Shown piece after piece: positions 33,199 to 43,466 of a stretch of 64,000 nt of DNA. Origin of the DNA: Mauremys mutica (Eukaryota; Chordata; Testudines; Geoemydidae); NCBI RefSeq assembly GCF_020497125.1, contig NC_059087.1, forward strand, positions 14,603,925 through 14,667,924, in the 5' to 3' direction. The notes below the pieces were generated by a model, which was not told the DNA's origin, did not search any database, and was given only the letters and a program-made list of their open reading frames with translations. Both the position numbers and the translations under genes were made by a program. Numbering within the stretch: the first letter of the stretch is position 1; each line of letters begins with the position of its first letter.

Positions 33199-33322
33199 TA
33201 GGGTGACCAGACAGGAAGTGTGAAAATTCAGGACAGGGGGTGGGGGGTAATAGGTGCCTATATAAGACACAGCCTCAAATATCAGGACTGTCCCTATAAA
33301 ATTGGGACATCTGGTCAGCCTA
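33199..33322 (-). mobile_element. TAGGGTGACC MITE, copy 1 (hAT-type)
   Basis: A 124-bp element from TAGGGTGACCAGA to TCTGGTCAGCCTA, flanked by a perfect 8-bp duplication, CTAACACT (33191-33198 and 33323-33330). The interior has GGGGGTGGGGGGTAATAGG and CCTATATAAGACAC. The 8-bp duplication supports hAT mobilisation. It shares the family with 35054-35175 (opposite orientation) and 46499-46633 (same orientation). Strand labels are relative only. Confidence 0.9.
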
Positions 33323-33330
33323 CTAACACT

Positions 33331-34414
33331 CCACATGGCATTCAATTTCCATAAAGAGACATTCAAAATTAGAAACAGATCAATATCCACAATCTTTCCA
33401 TGACAGCTGAGCAAATAATCTGTCATGATTCATTTCTTTGACAAATTTCACTGTTTCTGTTGGCAAGTTGTGTATTAACAGATAGAGATTCTCTCAAACG
33501 GAATTGTTTTTCCAACACTTTTTGCCAAGGGATTCTGAAAATAACTCTCAGGCCCATTCCTGAAGACAGCCTCTTGCAACAGCACCCATCCACCTATCTG
33601 GAGCTCATAACAGGATCAGGATCTTTATCTGTTGATGGCTCATGACCAACTCTTTGTGATTATTCAATATGCAAAATATGAGCTGTTTTTATTGGACACG
33701 TGACATAGTTCTGTTCTCTGACTGGATTAACTCTTAGAATCAGGTTTCCAGTGTGAACACCCATAATTCTACAGTCATAATTCACTTTGGGTGGATATTC
33801 TACAGTATTTGCTCTTCCAATTAATATTCCTGCCCGGGAACTCAGTAGAATGTATGCAGAAAATTAGCAAATGGGACAAAGTGAATTTGTTTCAAAATTC
33901 ACATAAATTTTAAGGAAACCTTCTTGCAGCATTTGCCCATCTCTACGCCAGCCCACTCCCAATAAAATTCTTCCCCTTCAGCTCATTCATCCCATTCCTC
34001 GGGCAAAGCTTGGAGAATAGCTAGGTCATGTGTTATATAACATAAGTGAAAAGATTCACTTGTTGAAATTCACATAAGTCGTCTTTTGTAACATGATTGC
34101 CATAAAGTCTATTTTCATCTGGAAGGATGCTGAAGTGCACTATTACTATGCCAGAGATAGAAAACACAGAGAGATCAATCATTTCACCCGTCACTGAAAT
34201 ATGGGATGGCAACTAGCTAGCAACACGACACAGACTCAAAGGGCTGAAGTGGGAATACAGATGCCATATGAAGTTGCAGGAAGAATTTAAGCAAGCAAAA
34301 AATCCAAACTCAAATACTGCCAGGACACAGCTCCTCCTGCAGAAAGAGCCTTAGGATTTTCAGTGACCACAAACGGGGAGGGACTTTGGCTTTAAGCAGG
34401 TTCTACTTGCTGTG
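33331..34414. other. unique non-coding DNA
   Basis: No gene recognised. The interval 33640-33790 (GACCAACTC, ATTGGACACGTGACATAG) recurs loosely at 61510-61590 (TTGGACACATGGATCACGTG, then CAGGTTTCCGG), suggesting an unclassified two-copy repeat. Confidence 0.35.
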
Positions 34415-34492
34415 AGGGCCAGATCCTCACAGATGTAAATCACTGAAGTCAGTGGAGCTGTATTTATTTACACCAGCTGATGATCTGGCCCG
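34415..34492. repeat. palindromic GGGCCAGATC repeat
   Basis: Starts GGGCCAGATCCTCACAGATG and ends with the inverse, CAGCTGATGATCTGGCCC, with ACTGAAGTCAGTGGAGCTG in the middle. The ends match at 13 of 14 positions. Half copies lie at 1479, 3399 and 43424. No unambiguous target duplication. Confidence 0.6.
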
Positions 34493-35053
34493 AAACAGGT
34501 TGGCAGGAGATGGGGGGATAAGGCAGTGGGGGAAATGATCTACTCAAACGGGCCCTGTGCTGGGACTTGGGAACGGACTTAAGGGTTTGGCTAAGCATGT
34601 TGACTTCAGACAGATTTGGGATGTCTGGCCACATCTGGTGGGCAAATACTGGCTCATTTTCTGAGATGAAACTCATCTGGCGGCATCATCCACAAAGAAT
34701 AAGACCCTGGTTGAGATCATGGTGGCCCGTTTCCATTCACTGAGCTGTAGCCCATGGAGCAGGCCTGGCCTACAGCTCTCTCTATATTTTCTGCCAGTGC
34801 TGTTCTTTTGAAAGCCCCACAAAGGAAGCACAATGGAGAGATGGCAAGATACGCACACTAAGGGGACAAGACATCCTGGTGGTGGCAGAGATGGCCTGCA
34901 ATGGAAAGAGTTTCCATAGATAGCCTGTGGGATAGTCCAAAGGGGAAGTAGTCTTCTCACCCCAGTAAGCACACTCGCATGCTTACAGAGAGATCCCACT
35001 TCGGTGTGTATGCCAGAGATTTGCTGGCCCAGAAGAAATTTTCTGGAGGTGAC

Positions 35054-35175
35054 TAGGGTGACCAGATGTCCCACTTTTATAGGGACAGTCCCAATTTTGG
35101 GTCTTTTTCTTATATAGGCTCCTATTACCCCCCACCCCCGTCCTGATTTTTCACACTTGCTGTCCGGTCACCCTA
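35054..35175 (+). mobile_element. TAGGGTGACC MITE, copy 2 (hAT-type)
   Basis: A 122-bp element from TAGGGTGACCAGATGTCCC to GTCCGGTCACCCTA, flanked by a perfect 8-bp duplication, GAGGTGAC (35046-35053 and 35176-35183). The interior TTATAGGGACAGTCCCAATT and CCCCCCACCCCCGTCCTG is the inverse of the copies at 33199 and 46499. Confidence 0.9.
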
Positions 35176-35183
35176 GAGGTGAC

Positions 35184-36049
35184 TGACCCAGTGAACTCAT
35201 GGATCTCCTACCACAGATAAGTCAATGGCTCACCCGGAAGTTTGAACCAGAAGACAAAAGGAGCCTAACGTGTTACCTTGCCTGCTTGGTTTTACATTTC
35301 ACCTCCTTAGATCATATTCAGCTTCCACAGCACGTGCTTTTAATATTAAAAGGTCTCTCCCACTGCTGTTGTTGACACTCCCTGAATCGACCCATTCGTC
35401 TTTGTTCCACAGACATCCATAGCCACCCCGAGCCCTAGCAAACACTGACAAAGATATCAGGTTTCCACTGCAGTTAAAGGTTTCCATTAAGTCTAATTTT
35501 TTCAGCTTCAGGAAGCTTTCTGGCCTAAGAAATAAGTCAGACTGAACCTGTGTAAACACATGTGAGCATGCCTGGGGCTGGTCAGTCCAAGGCATGTGCC
35601 CTGTGTGTGGCTACACAGGGCCTGGACCTTTTGAGGAGCCATTTTATTAGCACCTCCTCCCACATGAGCCCTGAATATACCCAACACTTTGCGTCAAACC
35701 ACGGACTGATGCAACCTTGAAAGATGATCTGTGAGAGAGCAGACCCCTCCCACTTGACCCTACTGCCAGCTGGTAACTCTTACGCCAGCTATGCCCTGCC
35801 ACCACCCCTTCGTCCCCTTAACAACAAGTATCCTTGAAACACTGTTCCTAAGCCCTTCCAACCTCCAGATGTGCTGCAAGGGTTACTGAAGTTTACCTGC
35901 GGCTCAGCACGTCTCACTGCTTACCTGGCTCCCAGCTCCTAGGGCCAGCCTCGTGCCTGTATGTTTATTTCACGGAGACGCAGGAGAATTCCAGCTCCGC
36001 TTCAGCGGCGGTGAGGTCAGCTCGGCTCTGTAAGGGCAAGACGGATTGA
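35184..36049. other. unique non-coding DNA
   Basis: No exon or element recognised. Pyrimidine-rich at 35750-35870 without a clear motif. Confidence 0.4.
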
Positions 36050-36260
36050 TAATTAAATCCACTATTGAGATATTCACATGCTGCTCCCCTGCCATTTAAG
36101 CATACATAAAACATTTTATTATTCCGCTGATTTAGGAACCTGATTTAAATATTAGAGTATTAAAGTGATACTTAATTAGTTGTCTGAATGTTCTGCCTTT
36201 TATCAGTGTTGACAGATCTTAATTATAGCAGGGCCTGTGAAAGCTGATAGAACAGCTGAT
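36050..36260. other. candidate conserved non-coding element
   Basis: Repeat-free AT-rich block: TTGATAATTAAATCCACTAT, CATTTTATTATTCCGCTGAT, TGATACTTAATTAGTTGTC and GATCTTAATTATAGC. Contains at least four TAATTA-type cores within 200 bp. Conservation untested. Confidence 0.3.
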
Positions 36261-36560
36261 GGCAGCAATACCACCAGGAATACTAAAGTGTCTCAGAGTT
36301 ACTTGTCTATTTTCCCTCATCTCTCTCTTGCTCCAGTCTTCAGGCATGTTCTGGAGTCCTTGTGATGACTTGGCAAGTGGTGACATTGTCTCAGCCAAGT
36401 CTGAACACTCTCAAGGACATTAGAAACTGGGAGCCTTGAAAGGGTGGAAACCATAATAATCCACAGGCCCAGATTTTAAAATAGAGGCTGAGCTAATGAC
36501 AGAGAGGATTTCCCCCTTAATTATTTTCCCATCTGGTTAATAAATTAGACAGACAGACGG

Positions 36561-36694
36561 GGCAGCATTTTCAGAAGTCTCTTAAGTCACTTAGGCACTT
36601 TTAAGTCCCATTATCAAAAGTGACTTAGGCTCAATGAGACTTAAGCTCCTAAGTGACTAGGCACTTTTGAAAATGCATTTTTGAAATTTTTACC
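36561..36694. repeat. palindromic MITE-like repeat (CTTAGGCACTTTTGAAAAT family)
   Basis: GGCAGCATTTTCAGAAGTC at the left and GGCACTTTTGAAAATGC with ATTTTTACCC at the right are inverse ends. The middle carries TAAGTCACTTAGGCACTTTT and GACTTAGGCTCAATGAGAC, themselves internally inverted. A half copy is at 47095-47171. It abuts the hAT-like element at 36695 exactly. Confidence 0.55.
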
Positions 36695-37118
36695 CAAGGA
36701 GCGGCTCTATGTATTTTGCCGCCCTAAGCACAGCAGTCAGGCTGCTTTCGGCGGCACACCTGCGGGAGGTCTGCCGGTCACGCAGACTCGGCGGCACACT
36801 TGCGGGAGGTCCGCTGGTCACACAGATTCGGCAGCATGCCTGTGGGAGGTCCGCCGGTCATGCGGACTCAGCGGCACGCCTGCGGGAGGTCCGCCGGTAA
36901 CGCGGATTCGGCGGCATGCCTGCGGGAGGTCCGCCAGTCCCGCGCCTTTGGCGTACCCACCGCCGAATTGCTGCTGAAGCCATGGGACTGGCGGACCTCC
37001 CACAGGCAAGCCGCCGAAGGCAGCCTTACTGCCACCCTCATGGCGACCGGCAGGCCGCCCCCTGCGGCGTGCCGCCCCAGGCATGCGCTTTGAGCGCTGG
37101 TGCCTGGAGCCACCCCTG
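36695..37118 (-). mobile_element. GC-rich palindromic hAT-like element with expanded arm
   Basis: The left end CAAGGAGCGGCTCTATGTAT is the counterpart of the right end, whose inverse reads CAGGGGTGGCTCCAGGCACC. The interior is an imperfect palindrome: GGCTGCTTTCGGCGGCACAC at 36740 is mirrored by GCCGCCGAAGGCAGCC near 37010, and GGGAGGTCCGCCAGTCCC (36923-36940) by GGGACTGGCGGACCTCCC (36984-37001). Between them the left arm is repeated five times (36751-36950). No 8-bp duplication could be found, so the class rests on the ends. Confidence 0.5.
36751..36950 (+). repeat. 40-bp minisatellite, five units
   Basis: Five head-to-tail units of exactly 40 bp start at 36751, 36791, 36831, 36871 and 36911. 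Each opens GCGGCACACCTGCGGGAGGT or close to it, followed by a CCGCCGGTCACGC-like half. The units differ by point changes only, with no length variation. The array translates in several frames to Arg/Gly-rich peptides that are artefacts of composition. Confidence 0.9.
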
Positions 37119-39189
37119 GGTCGAGCTACGGCTACTAACTTGCTGCATGGAGGGAATACTATCTCTTGCAACAGACCTACAGGGACGTGAGAGGAACAAT
37201 GTACCTTAGTCTCCCATTTATGCTAGGCCACGATCCAGTCCTTAATAGGTAGGATGATATTGGCTTAGGTTAACAAATCTGTACACGTTACATGGAGTTT
37301 GCATATGACATTTTTATTTTTTTTTAATTGGAGAGTATACAAGATGGAAGCAAAATGCTTTAGCCATGACTTAAAAGAAAAATTGCCTAAAGTTATGCTC
37401 CCAAATCCATATTTAGGCACTGAAAAAATATGGCCTGATTCTCAGAAGTGCTGAGCACCCAGTTGTTCCCTGCGACATAAAATATAGACTTAGACTAACT
37501 TTAGAAAGCCAATTTTGAAAATCTTCTGTTAGTTAAAGGTTAAATTGTCCATATTGAATTTTATTATATGAAAAAAATGTTTAAAAAATAAAATCAGTAA
37601 TATTCAGCTGTGTCTGTATGCTGCCTTCAACTCCTTCCTTTTAGGGTTTTTTTTCCTCTCACTCACACACAGTTTTAAATCCCTGTGGTGCATCATTAAT
37701 GCTTTTTCGGTTATTCTGGCGTGAATGAGATCAGTCTCAGGAATGATGTGTGCAAGCCCTTACCAAACAGGAGAAGACAGGCATGGAAGAAGAAACCCTT
37801 TGTTGTCATGGCTTGAACATATTATGGGTTGCGACACTTTTTCTTTTGAGCACCATCCATAGCTAGCAGATGTTCAGCAAAGAGATGCTCTAGTTCCTTG
37901 CCAAAGACATACTTGATTCCCACTGCCAATCACTGTTGGAAACATACCCTCTTTCTTCGTATTACTGAATGAGGTAAGGCATCATTTCACTGTAAACGTG
38001 CACTGGACCTGTTGGAAAGGCAGAGGTTTTCCATACGTGCCAGAGGCCCTATTGTCCCCCGCTTAGTCACACTCAGGAGTCCTGCAACTGACCCCACGCA
38101 GGGCATCACTCTGAGGGTTGTGGATCTGTCCCCGCTAGACGGCTGGTAACTTGCTGTGTGTAGCACAGACTCAAAGGCAAAGGCTGTAGATGCTCCAGGC
38201 TCCCTGGACTCTAGCGTTCAGGGAGTCCCCATAAATGCTGCATATTACAAACCGGATTATTTTACTTAGCCTGGCAAAAATAAAAAAGGTGCAACTAGGT
38301 TAGGTACAATTGCTATTCGCAGTGCAATGCAGATCACATCCAGGAGAGCAGCAACTGACTGGGAAATTATGACACAAAAATGGAAAGAAATCTTTGGCAC
38401 CCCCCCAAAAAATGTTTTCCCATTTTCCGACCAGCTCTAATAGGAACCTCAGGTTCTTCCTCTAATTAGAGGCTACAGACCCACAATCCCTGCAAACCCA
38501 ACAAATGCTGAGATTTTAATGAGGGTTTTTTTTTAAAGTCTGCCCAACTGGGCTGTCACTTTTGCAAGACTAGATTTTTCTCACACAGGATTTCTTGGGG
38601 CTCTCTGCTTTTGGTCGTGCTGGAAACAGCCTTTTCCTTGTGATATTTTCAACATTTCTGCTTCTGGCTGGAACCCAGACAGGCAGCAAAATAATTGGCG
38701 AGTGTGGGAGGGAGAAGTTAACCAAACTTTTTCTTGTACTTCCCAAGGATTCAAAGGGCAAGTTTGATTCAAAGCCAAGGCATTGATCCAGCCTGGTCTG
38801 GCCCATCTCCGTGGAGCAGGCGTAGCCAACAGCTGAATGTTTTCTGTCCTGCACCCATTGCTAATTCTAACCTAGGAGGAGATGGAATCAGATGCACACA
38901 GAATAGTAAGAGGCCATGTGGAATGATTAGTAGGCATGTGTTTTTTGCATTCAGAGTACAAAAAAAAATCTCATTTGGCTCCTTTGGAAAATAGAGTGGG
39001 AGGAGGAAGGGAAAAGGTTTTGTTTTGCTGAGATTTTTCTTTTCTTCAGCCATTGTCACATGTAATCATTCTGGCCTTTGTGTGGGATGAAGGGACATTG
39101 AAACTGAAACAAGTTCATGAACTTCTTTAAGCAGGTGCTGGCTCCCTTTAGAGTTTTTCCACCCAGCTGAACTTCGCTGGGAGTCTATT
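37119..39189. other. unique non-coding DNA
   Basis: No exon or element recognised. 37430-37480 (GGCCTGATTCTCAGAAGTGC, TGAGCACCCAGTTGTTCC) is a relic of the palindromic GGCC..GATT family. CCGACCAGCTCTAATAGG at 38430 resembles the end of an AAATTTTxGACCAGCTC repeat, with a possible relative at 60290-60400. Confidence 0.35.
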
Positions 39190-39903
39190 GTGAGGCAGGC
39201 AGAGTTACCGCTAGGCGCATTGTTAGTGTCAGCAATAGCAGATGTCAGCAGCGGCGGGATAGCAGCTTGCAGACTGACCGCTGTGCCTGTTTGCAGCTTC
39301 ATGGAGCCCTTGTCGTGGAATGCAGGAATGCTCATCATCTTTTATTGCCGCCATGGACCACTGCTGGCGGCCCACAGAAGGAACTCTGAACTGCAGCCTG
39401 TGTTACTCATCCCAGTCTCACGCTGTGTTAAATGGGCATTTAAGACCTTGTGCAACTTCAGAGCCTCCAGCATGTTATGGGACAGAGGAAAGAGAGCCCA
39501 GGAAGCCGGCTGCAGTCATTTGGAGATGGGACCTCCTGGGGATAAATCCAAGAGAGTGTCCTCTGGCTGTGGGACTCCTTCCCTTCTTCTCCCCTACCAT
39601 CACATGCCAAGCTGTTGGATCAACCAGACCCTCCACATCAGGCGGACGTCTATCAGCTTTGTGCACGAGAGCTGCAGTTTGTTAAGAGCACAACAGCAGA
39701 AAAAGCCCCACTCCTCCCGTCGATCCCTGCCCCAGCAGCAGAGCATGGCTACTCAGCTTCCAGTGCTGGACAGTGCAGTGTTCAGGGGCAAGGACATTAT
39801 GGGGCAAAAGGGAGTCTCCTGGAGAGCTGGAAAGACCGGACCCCCTCCCCATTTCTGTTGTCTTGCCACCCCCCCCCCCCACAGTCCTGTGCTCTTGGAT
39901 TAG
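39190..39903 (+). other. longest open frame in the window, probably not a gene
   Basis: An uninterrupted 237-codon frame. The peptide starts MRQAELPLGALLVSAIADVS and is rich in Ser, Pro, Leu, Arg and Gln (a QQQKK and a QQQS stretch near residues 168-190). I see no domain, signal peptide or membrane segment with convincing context, and no family resemblance. Overlapping frames of 121 and 97 codons lie in other phases, and the poly(C) run near 39870 is low complexity, as expected for a local GC-rich stretch. No splice or promoter evidence. Confidence 0.1.
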
Positions 39904-40799
39904 CATGAAACTGCGTTTGGCAGAGCTCTAGCCAATCCTTGGACCTACCTGGGGCAGGTTTGTCATTTTAGCAGTTCATCTAATTGGGAGCTGAATTGTG
40001 GCTGCCACCTCCCCTTGCCCATGGACCAGCTTTAACCGCGGGATAGAGAAGAACATTAGGGCCTTTCTGGCTTGGACTCTTGCTTAATGATCATCAATGA
40101 GGTCTTGGCGGCCTCACTGACCTGCACTAACAGCCATGTGTGAGGAGGGCATCCTGCCAGCTCACCAGCCAGCCAACTCAGTTAGACAGGGCAGAGATTT
40201 TGAGGGGCAGCAGCCGGAATAACACTGCTGAGTGCCAGCTCTTCTGCGGGCAGCCCCCTTCCAACAGCGCTGCCTGACACAGGTGCCACATGCTTCTTGA
40301 CTGGAAGAACCTGCTGATGCTCATGTGCCCGAAGGAACTCGATGCAGGGGGGAGGAAAACAAAGACAAGGAGGGGTCTGCGAGTTTTTCCGGTGACTCAC
40401 AAAAGCCCGTTCTGCAGCAGTGATTAGGAAGCCCATCCAGGGCTGCAGTAATGTTTGTGACACAAGCACACTGCCAGGAGGCTGCAGCCAGGGTGTAAAA
40501 TGACACGAGGAGACAAGCTCCACCACAAAATGAGCCAAACGGCAAGAGCAGAAGATCTAAATTGTACATTTGGCAGGAGAACTGGGAAACAGACACTCGT
40601 GTACTATGGTGAAAGGGGACATAGAAGGAGATCGATGAGGCAAAAGGCCATAACTCTGACTGGTCAAATCTCAGGGTGGGTCACAGTGCTTTGCTGAAGC
40701 ACTATTCCACTCTAAGTGCTTGGTGAGAAGGGGTCTGTGAGCCAGACTGCCATGCCATGTCGTGTAGGTGGCCCATCGGAAACAGAAGGCTGGTCCTGT
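39904..40799. other. unique non-coding DNA
   Basis: No gene or element recognised; open frames under 120 codons without domains. Confidence 0.4.
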
Positions 40800-41035
40800 G
40801 GGTCGGGTGCTACCTTTAGACTTTGGAGATCCAGGTTCAAGTTCTTGCTCTGCTACAGGCTTCCTGTGTGAGCTTGGGCAAGGCACTTAACCTTTCTGTG
40901 CCTGGGTTCCTCAACTGGAGAACAAGGATACTAGCACTGCACAAGCTGACAGGGGTGTCGGAGGATCAATACCTTGAACGCTGCGAGATGCTCCCATGAT
41001 AACGGGAGCCATCTCCCCACCGAAAGAGAGTTACA
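40800..41035 (+). repeat. MIR-like SINE, nearly complete
   Basis: Head with B-box-like GGTTCAAGTTC (40834-40844) followed by TTGCTCTGCTACAGGC. Core: GTGAGCTTGGGCAAGGCACT, TAACCTTTCTGTGCCTGGGT, TCCTCAACTGGAGAACAAGG. Distal part: CGGAGGATCAATACCTTGAA and GCTGCGAGATGCTCCCATGA. Parts are in the canonical MIR order and spacing. It is in + orientation, unlike most SINE copies here. Confidence 0.75.
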
Positions 41036-41994
41036 ATGTACCAGTCCCTGGGGATCCTCAGTTCCTAGGCTGACAACAGAAGCTCACACTCGCACCCAAT
41101 GCCACTGCCACTTCATGACTAAAAAAAGCCCTTATGGGGCTTGATTCGGAGCCCTCTGAAGTCAGTGGGAGACTTTCCATTGATCCGTGGCGCACAGCAT
41201 CCAAGCGACAAGGAAACATGTATGGGAACTAATTCCACCTGAGGGTCTGATTCCCTGATGAGCCAATGAGGAACCACCAGGTTAAACTCCCTCACTGTGG
41301 TTGGGGCACCTAACCCCTTTACGCCCTGTTAAAATCTGAGCCACACAGGAGGTAGGAGAGCCTCACCATTTCAAGGCTAAAGCTGCTGAATCTGATCTCT
41401 GGTACGTGGGTGTATTCAGCATGGGAGGTATTTCTGTTCCATGCCAGCACTCTCACTGTAGCCTCCAGGTTCCACTTGAATGAAAACATTGTCTGGCCAC
41501 CTGCATGGAGCTTCAGGGATGAGCAACTAATAGCAGCTGTTATTCAAGAACTTCCCTAGGCAGTAGCAACATGGCTTTGCATGAGCCAAAGAACAATGCC
41601 ATTTTGATCCAGGGCAGCCCAGTACACAGTCATCCAAAACAGATCCACGCACTTGGAAATATTCCCATGGCCAGAAAGAATTGTTTCCAAAATGGAATAA
41701 TTGCCTGTCTGACAGGCAACGTCTTGTCACTGACCTCAGAAAGCACAGACTAACTGCAGAAAAGTGTCTGTGCTGAATGATCTGCAGCTTCTTCCTACTG
41801 TATATTGCCTCTCTTTGGCCTCCAGCCAGGGTTTGCCCCACTCGCTCCCTTTCTGTCTCCAAGACGCAGTCACAAATTGAGCCACAGTGAGTAATAGACA
41901 GACCAAAGCCTTCCAGAGATCTGGCAGATACAGTAACTGAACAATAAACCCCCTCAACAATCCATTTAAAGTGTTGTTTTAAATGCCCACTATA
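41036..41994. other. unique non-coding DNA
   Basis: TTGATTCGGAGCCCTCTGAA and GTCAGTGGGAGACTTTCCAT at 41140-41185 are a relic of the CATTGACTTCAATGG family. Nothing else recognised. Confidence 0.4.
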
Positions 41995-42190
41995 CCATGA
42001 GCTTCCAAACTTTGAGCGCAGGTCATGTGGTTTTTATTATTAAACTTTTTACTGTGGTAACACTGAGAGGCCCTGTACAAACCCTGCCAGTAAAGTCCCT
42101 GCCCCAAAGAGTTTACAGTCAAAACAGAGAAGACAAACAAGCCATGGTGGTAGGAGAGGGTAGTGGTCAGGGAGTAACAAAACCAACTGT
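41995..42190 (-). repeat. L2/MIR-type tail
   Basis: TTTTTATTATTAAACTTTTT, ACTGTGGTAACACTGAGAGG, CCCTGTACAAACCCTGCCAG, AAGTCCCTGCCCCAAAGAGT and TTACAGTC are the inverse of the tail at 10386. The extension GGTGGTAGGAGAGGGTAGTGG follows. Confidence 0.6.
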
Positions 42191-43066
42191 GTGGCACAAT
42201 TCTTAGCCAAACCGGAAGCAGTGATCATGATTTGCTACCTGACTAGCCCTTATCAGTTTATTGAGGAAGAGTGAAATTCACCCCAGCACAAGGTCGATGC
42301 AACATCTAAACACCGCACACACCCTAATGCAAGATTTTAGTGGTGTACGGCTAGGTGAATTATGCCCCCAAAATGCATTGTAAAGTCTAGCCAAGCTGTA
42401 TTACTTCCCTAGGTCTGAAATCTGCAGTGTTCAAGAGTGCGGAAATGTACCAACCACCAAGGCTTATTTCTACTGTATTTTGGCTTCAGGATATATGGAG
42501 AATGACCAGTTCCCAGCCTAGGGGTCTCTTGTCTTCCTCATTTCTCTTACTAGCTGACTATGCCACCTCTAGCACTGCATCCGTCAGCCAGAAGGACAGA
42601 GCCTTGGTGACTTTTCCAGGACCATGAACTGGCCGGTAAGGAGTTCTCACACAGCTGCGCAGTGGTTGCTGTTCCTCACCCCCCGAGACCTAAACATCAC
42701 ACCCTACTGGGAATTGCAGTGTGAAGCCCTCAGCTTTCCTCCTCCCGCACATCATCCTGGGGCAGACACTGACTGGCCACTGTGCCATGGCTTTCTGCAG
42801 ACTTTGCACACTCCAGGGAGCTCTGTTGCAGTCATGGGATGCAGTTCTATTCTGAATGGAAATCCCCAGGGAAGGAGAGAAGTGTGAATACTGCTGGTTC
42901 CAGCTGTTTTTGGTCCATTGCTTGTTGGAATAGTATTTTTGGTTACTTTCAGTCAACAAAAACAAACAGCACCCCATTTTCTCAGCACACTCACCTGGCA
43001 GCTTATATAGTGAAAAGGACTTCCCGCCATGCTGGAGAACAACAGGCCAGCTCTTCCGAGGGGCAA
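42191..43066. other. unique non-coding DNA
   Basis: No gene or element recognised. Confidence 0.4.
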
Positions 43067-43074
43067 GTCTCCAT

Positions 43075-43387
43075 CAGGGGGTCTCAACCTTTTTCTTTCT
43101 GAGGTCCCCTAACATGCTATAAAAACTCCATGGCCCACCTGTGCCACAACAACTGTTTTTCTGCATATAAAAACGAGGGCCTGCGTTGGGGTAGCAAGCA
43201 AGGCAACTGCACAGGGCCCCATGGCAGACCCCTAGCCTAAGATGCTCAGGCTTCAGGCCCAGGTGGCGGGGCTCAGGGCAGCATGGCTTTGACTTCCTGC
43301 CCTGGGCCCCGATGATTCTAATGCCGGCCCTGTGTGGCGGACCCCCTGAAACCTGCTCATGGCCCCTCAGGGGGCCTTGCACCCCTG
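43075..43387. mobile_element. hAT-type non-autonomous transposon, 313 bp
   Basis: Begins CAGGGGGTCTCAACCTTTTT and ends GGCCTTGCACCCCTG, with terminal inverted CAGGGG/CCCCTG. Flanked by 8-bp direct repeats, GTCTCCAT (43067-43074) and GTCTACAT (43388-43395), seven of eight matching. The interior includes CTGAGGTCCCCTAACATGC and a GGGCCCC-rich right half. No coding remnant. Typical short hAT derivative mobilised in trans. Confidence 0.85.
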
Positions 43388-43423
43388 GTCTACATGGCTC
43401 CTGCATGGCTGAATGCTGCCTGC

Positions 43424-43466
43424 AGTGGAGCTACATGGAATTACTTCAGCTGAGGATCTGGCCTAT
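43424..43466 (+). repeat. half copy of palindromic GATCTGGCCC repeat
   Basis: GTGGAGCTACATGGAATTAC, TTCAGCTGAGGATCTGGCC corresponds to the right half of 34415-34492. Confidence 0.45.

Noticed and set aside
36751..36950. Regular 40-bp repeats resembling a CRISPR array
   Set aside because: The whole unit repeats with no unique spacers, it sits in a eukaryotic transposon, and no cas genes exist nearby.
36681..37209. Four overlapping Arg/Gly/Pro-rich open frames on both strands
   Set aside because: They are produced by the GC-rich 40-bp minisatellite and the palindrome; frames open in several phases at once are a composition effect.
39190..39903. 237-codon frame as a protein-coding gene
   Set aside because: No domain, no splice or promoter context, low-complexity Ser/Pro/Gln content and a poly(C) run; kept only as a low-confidence entry.
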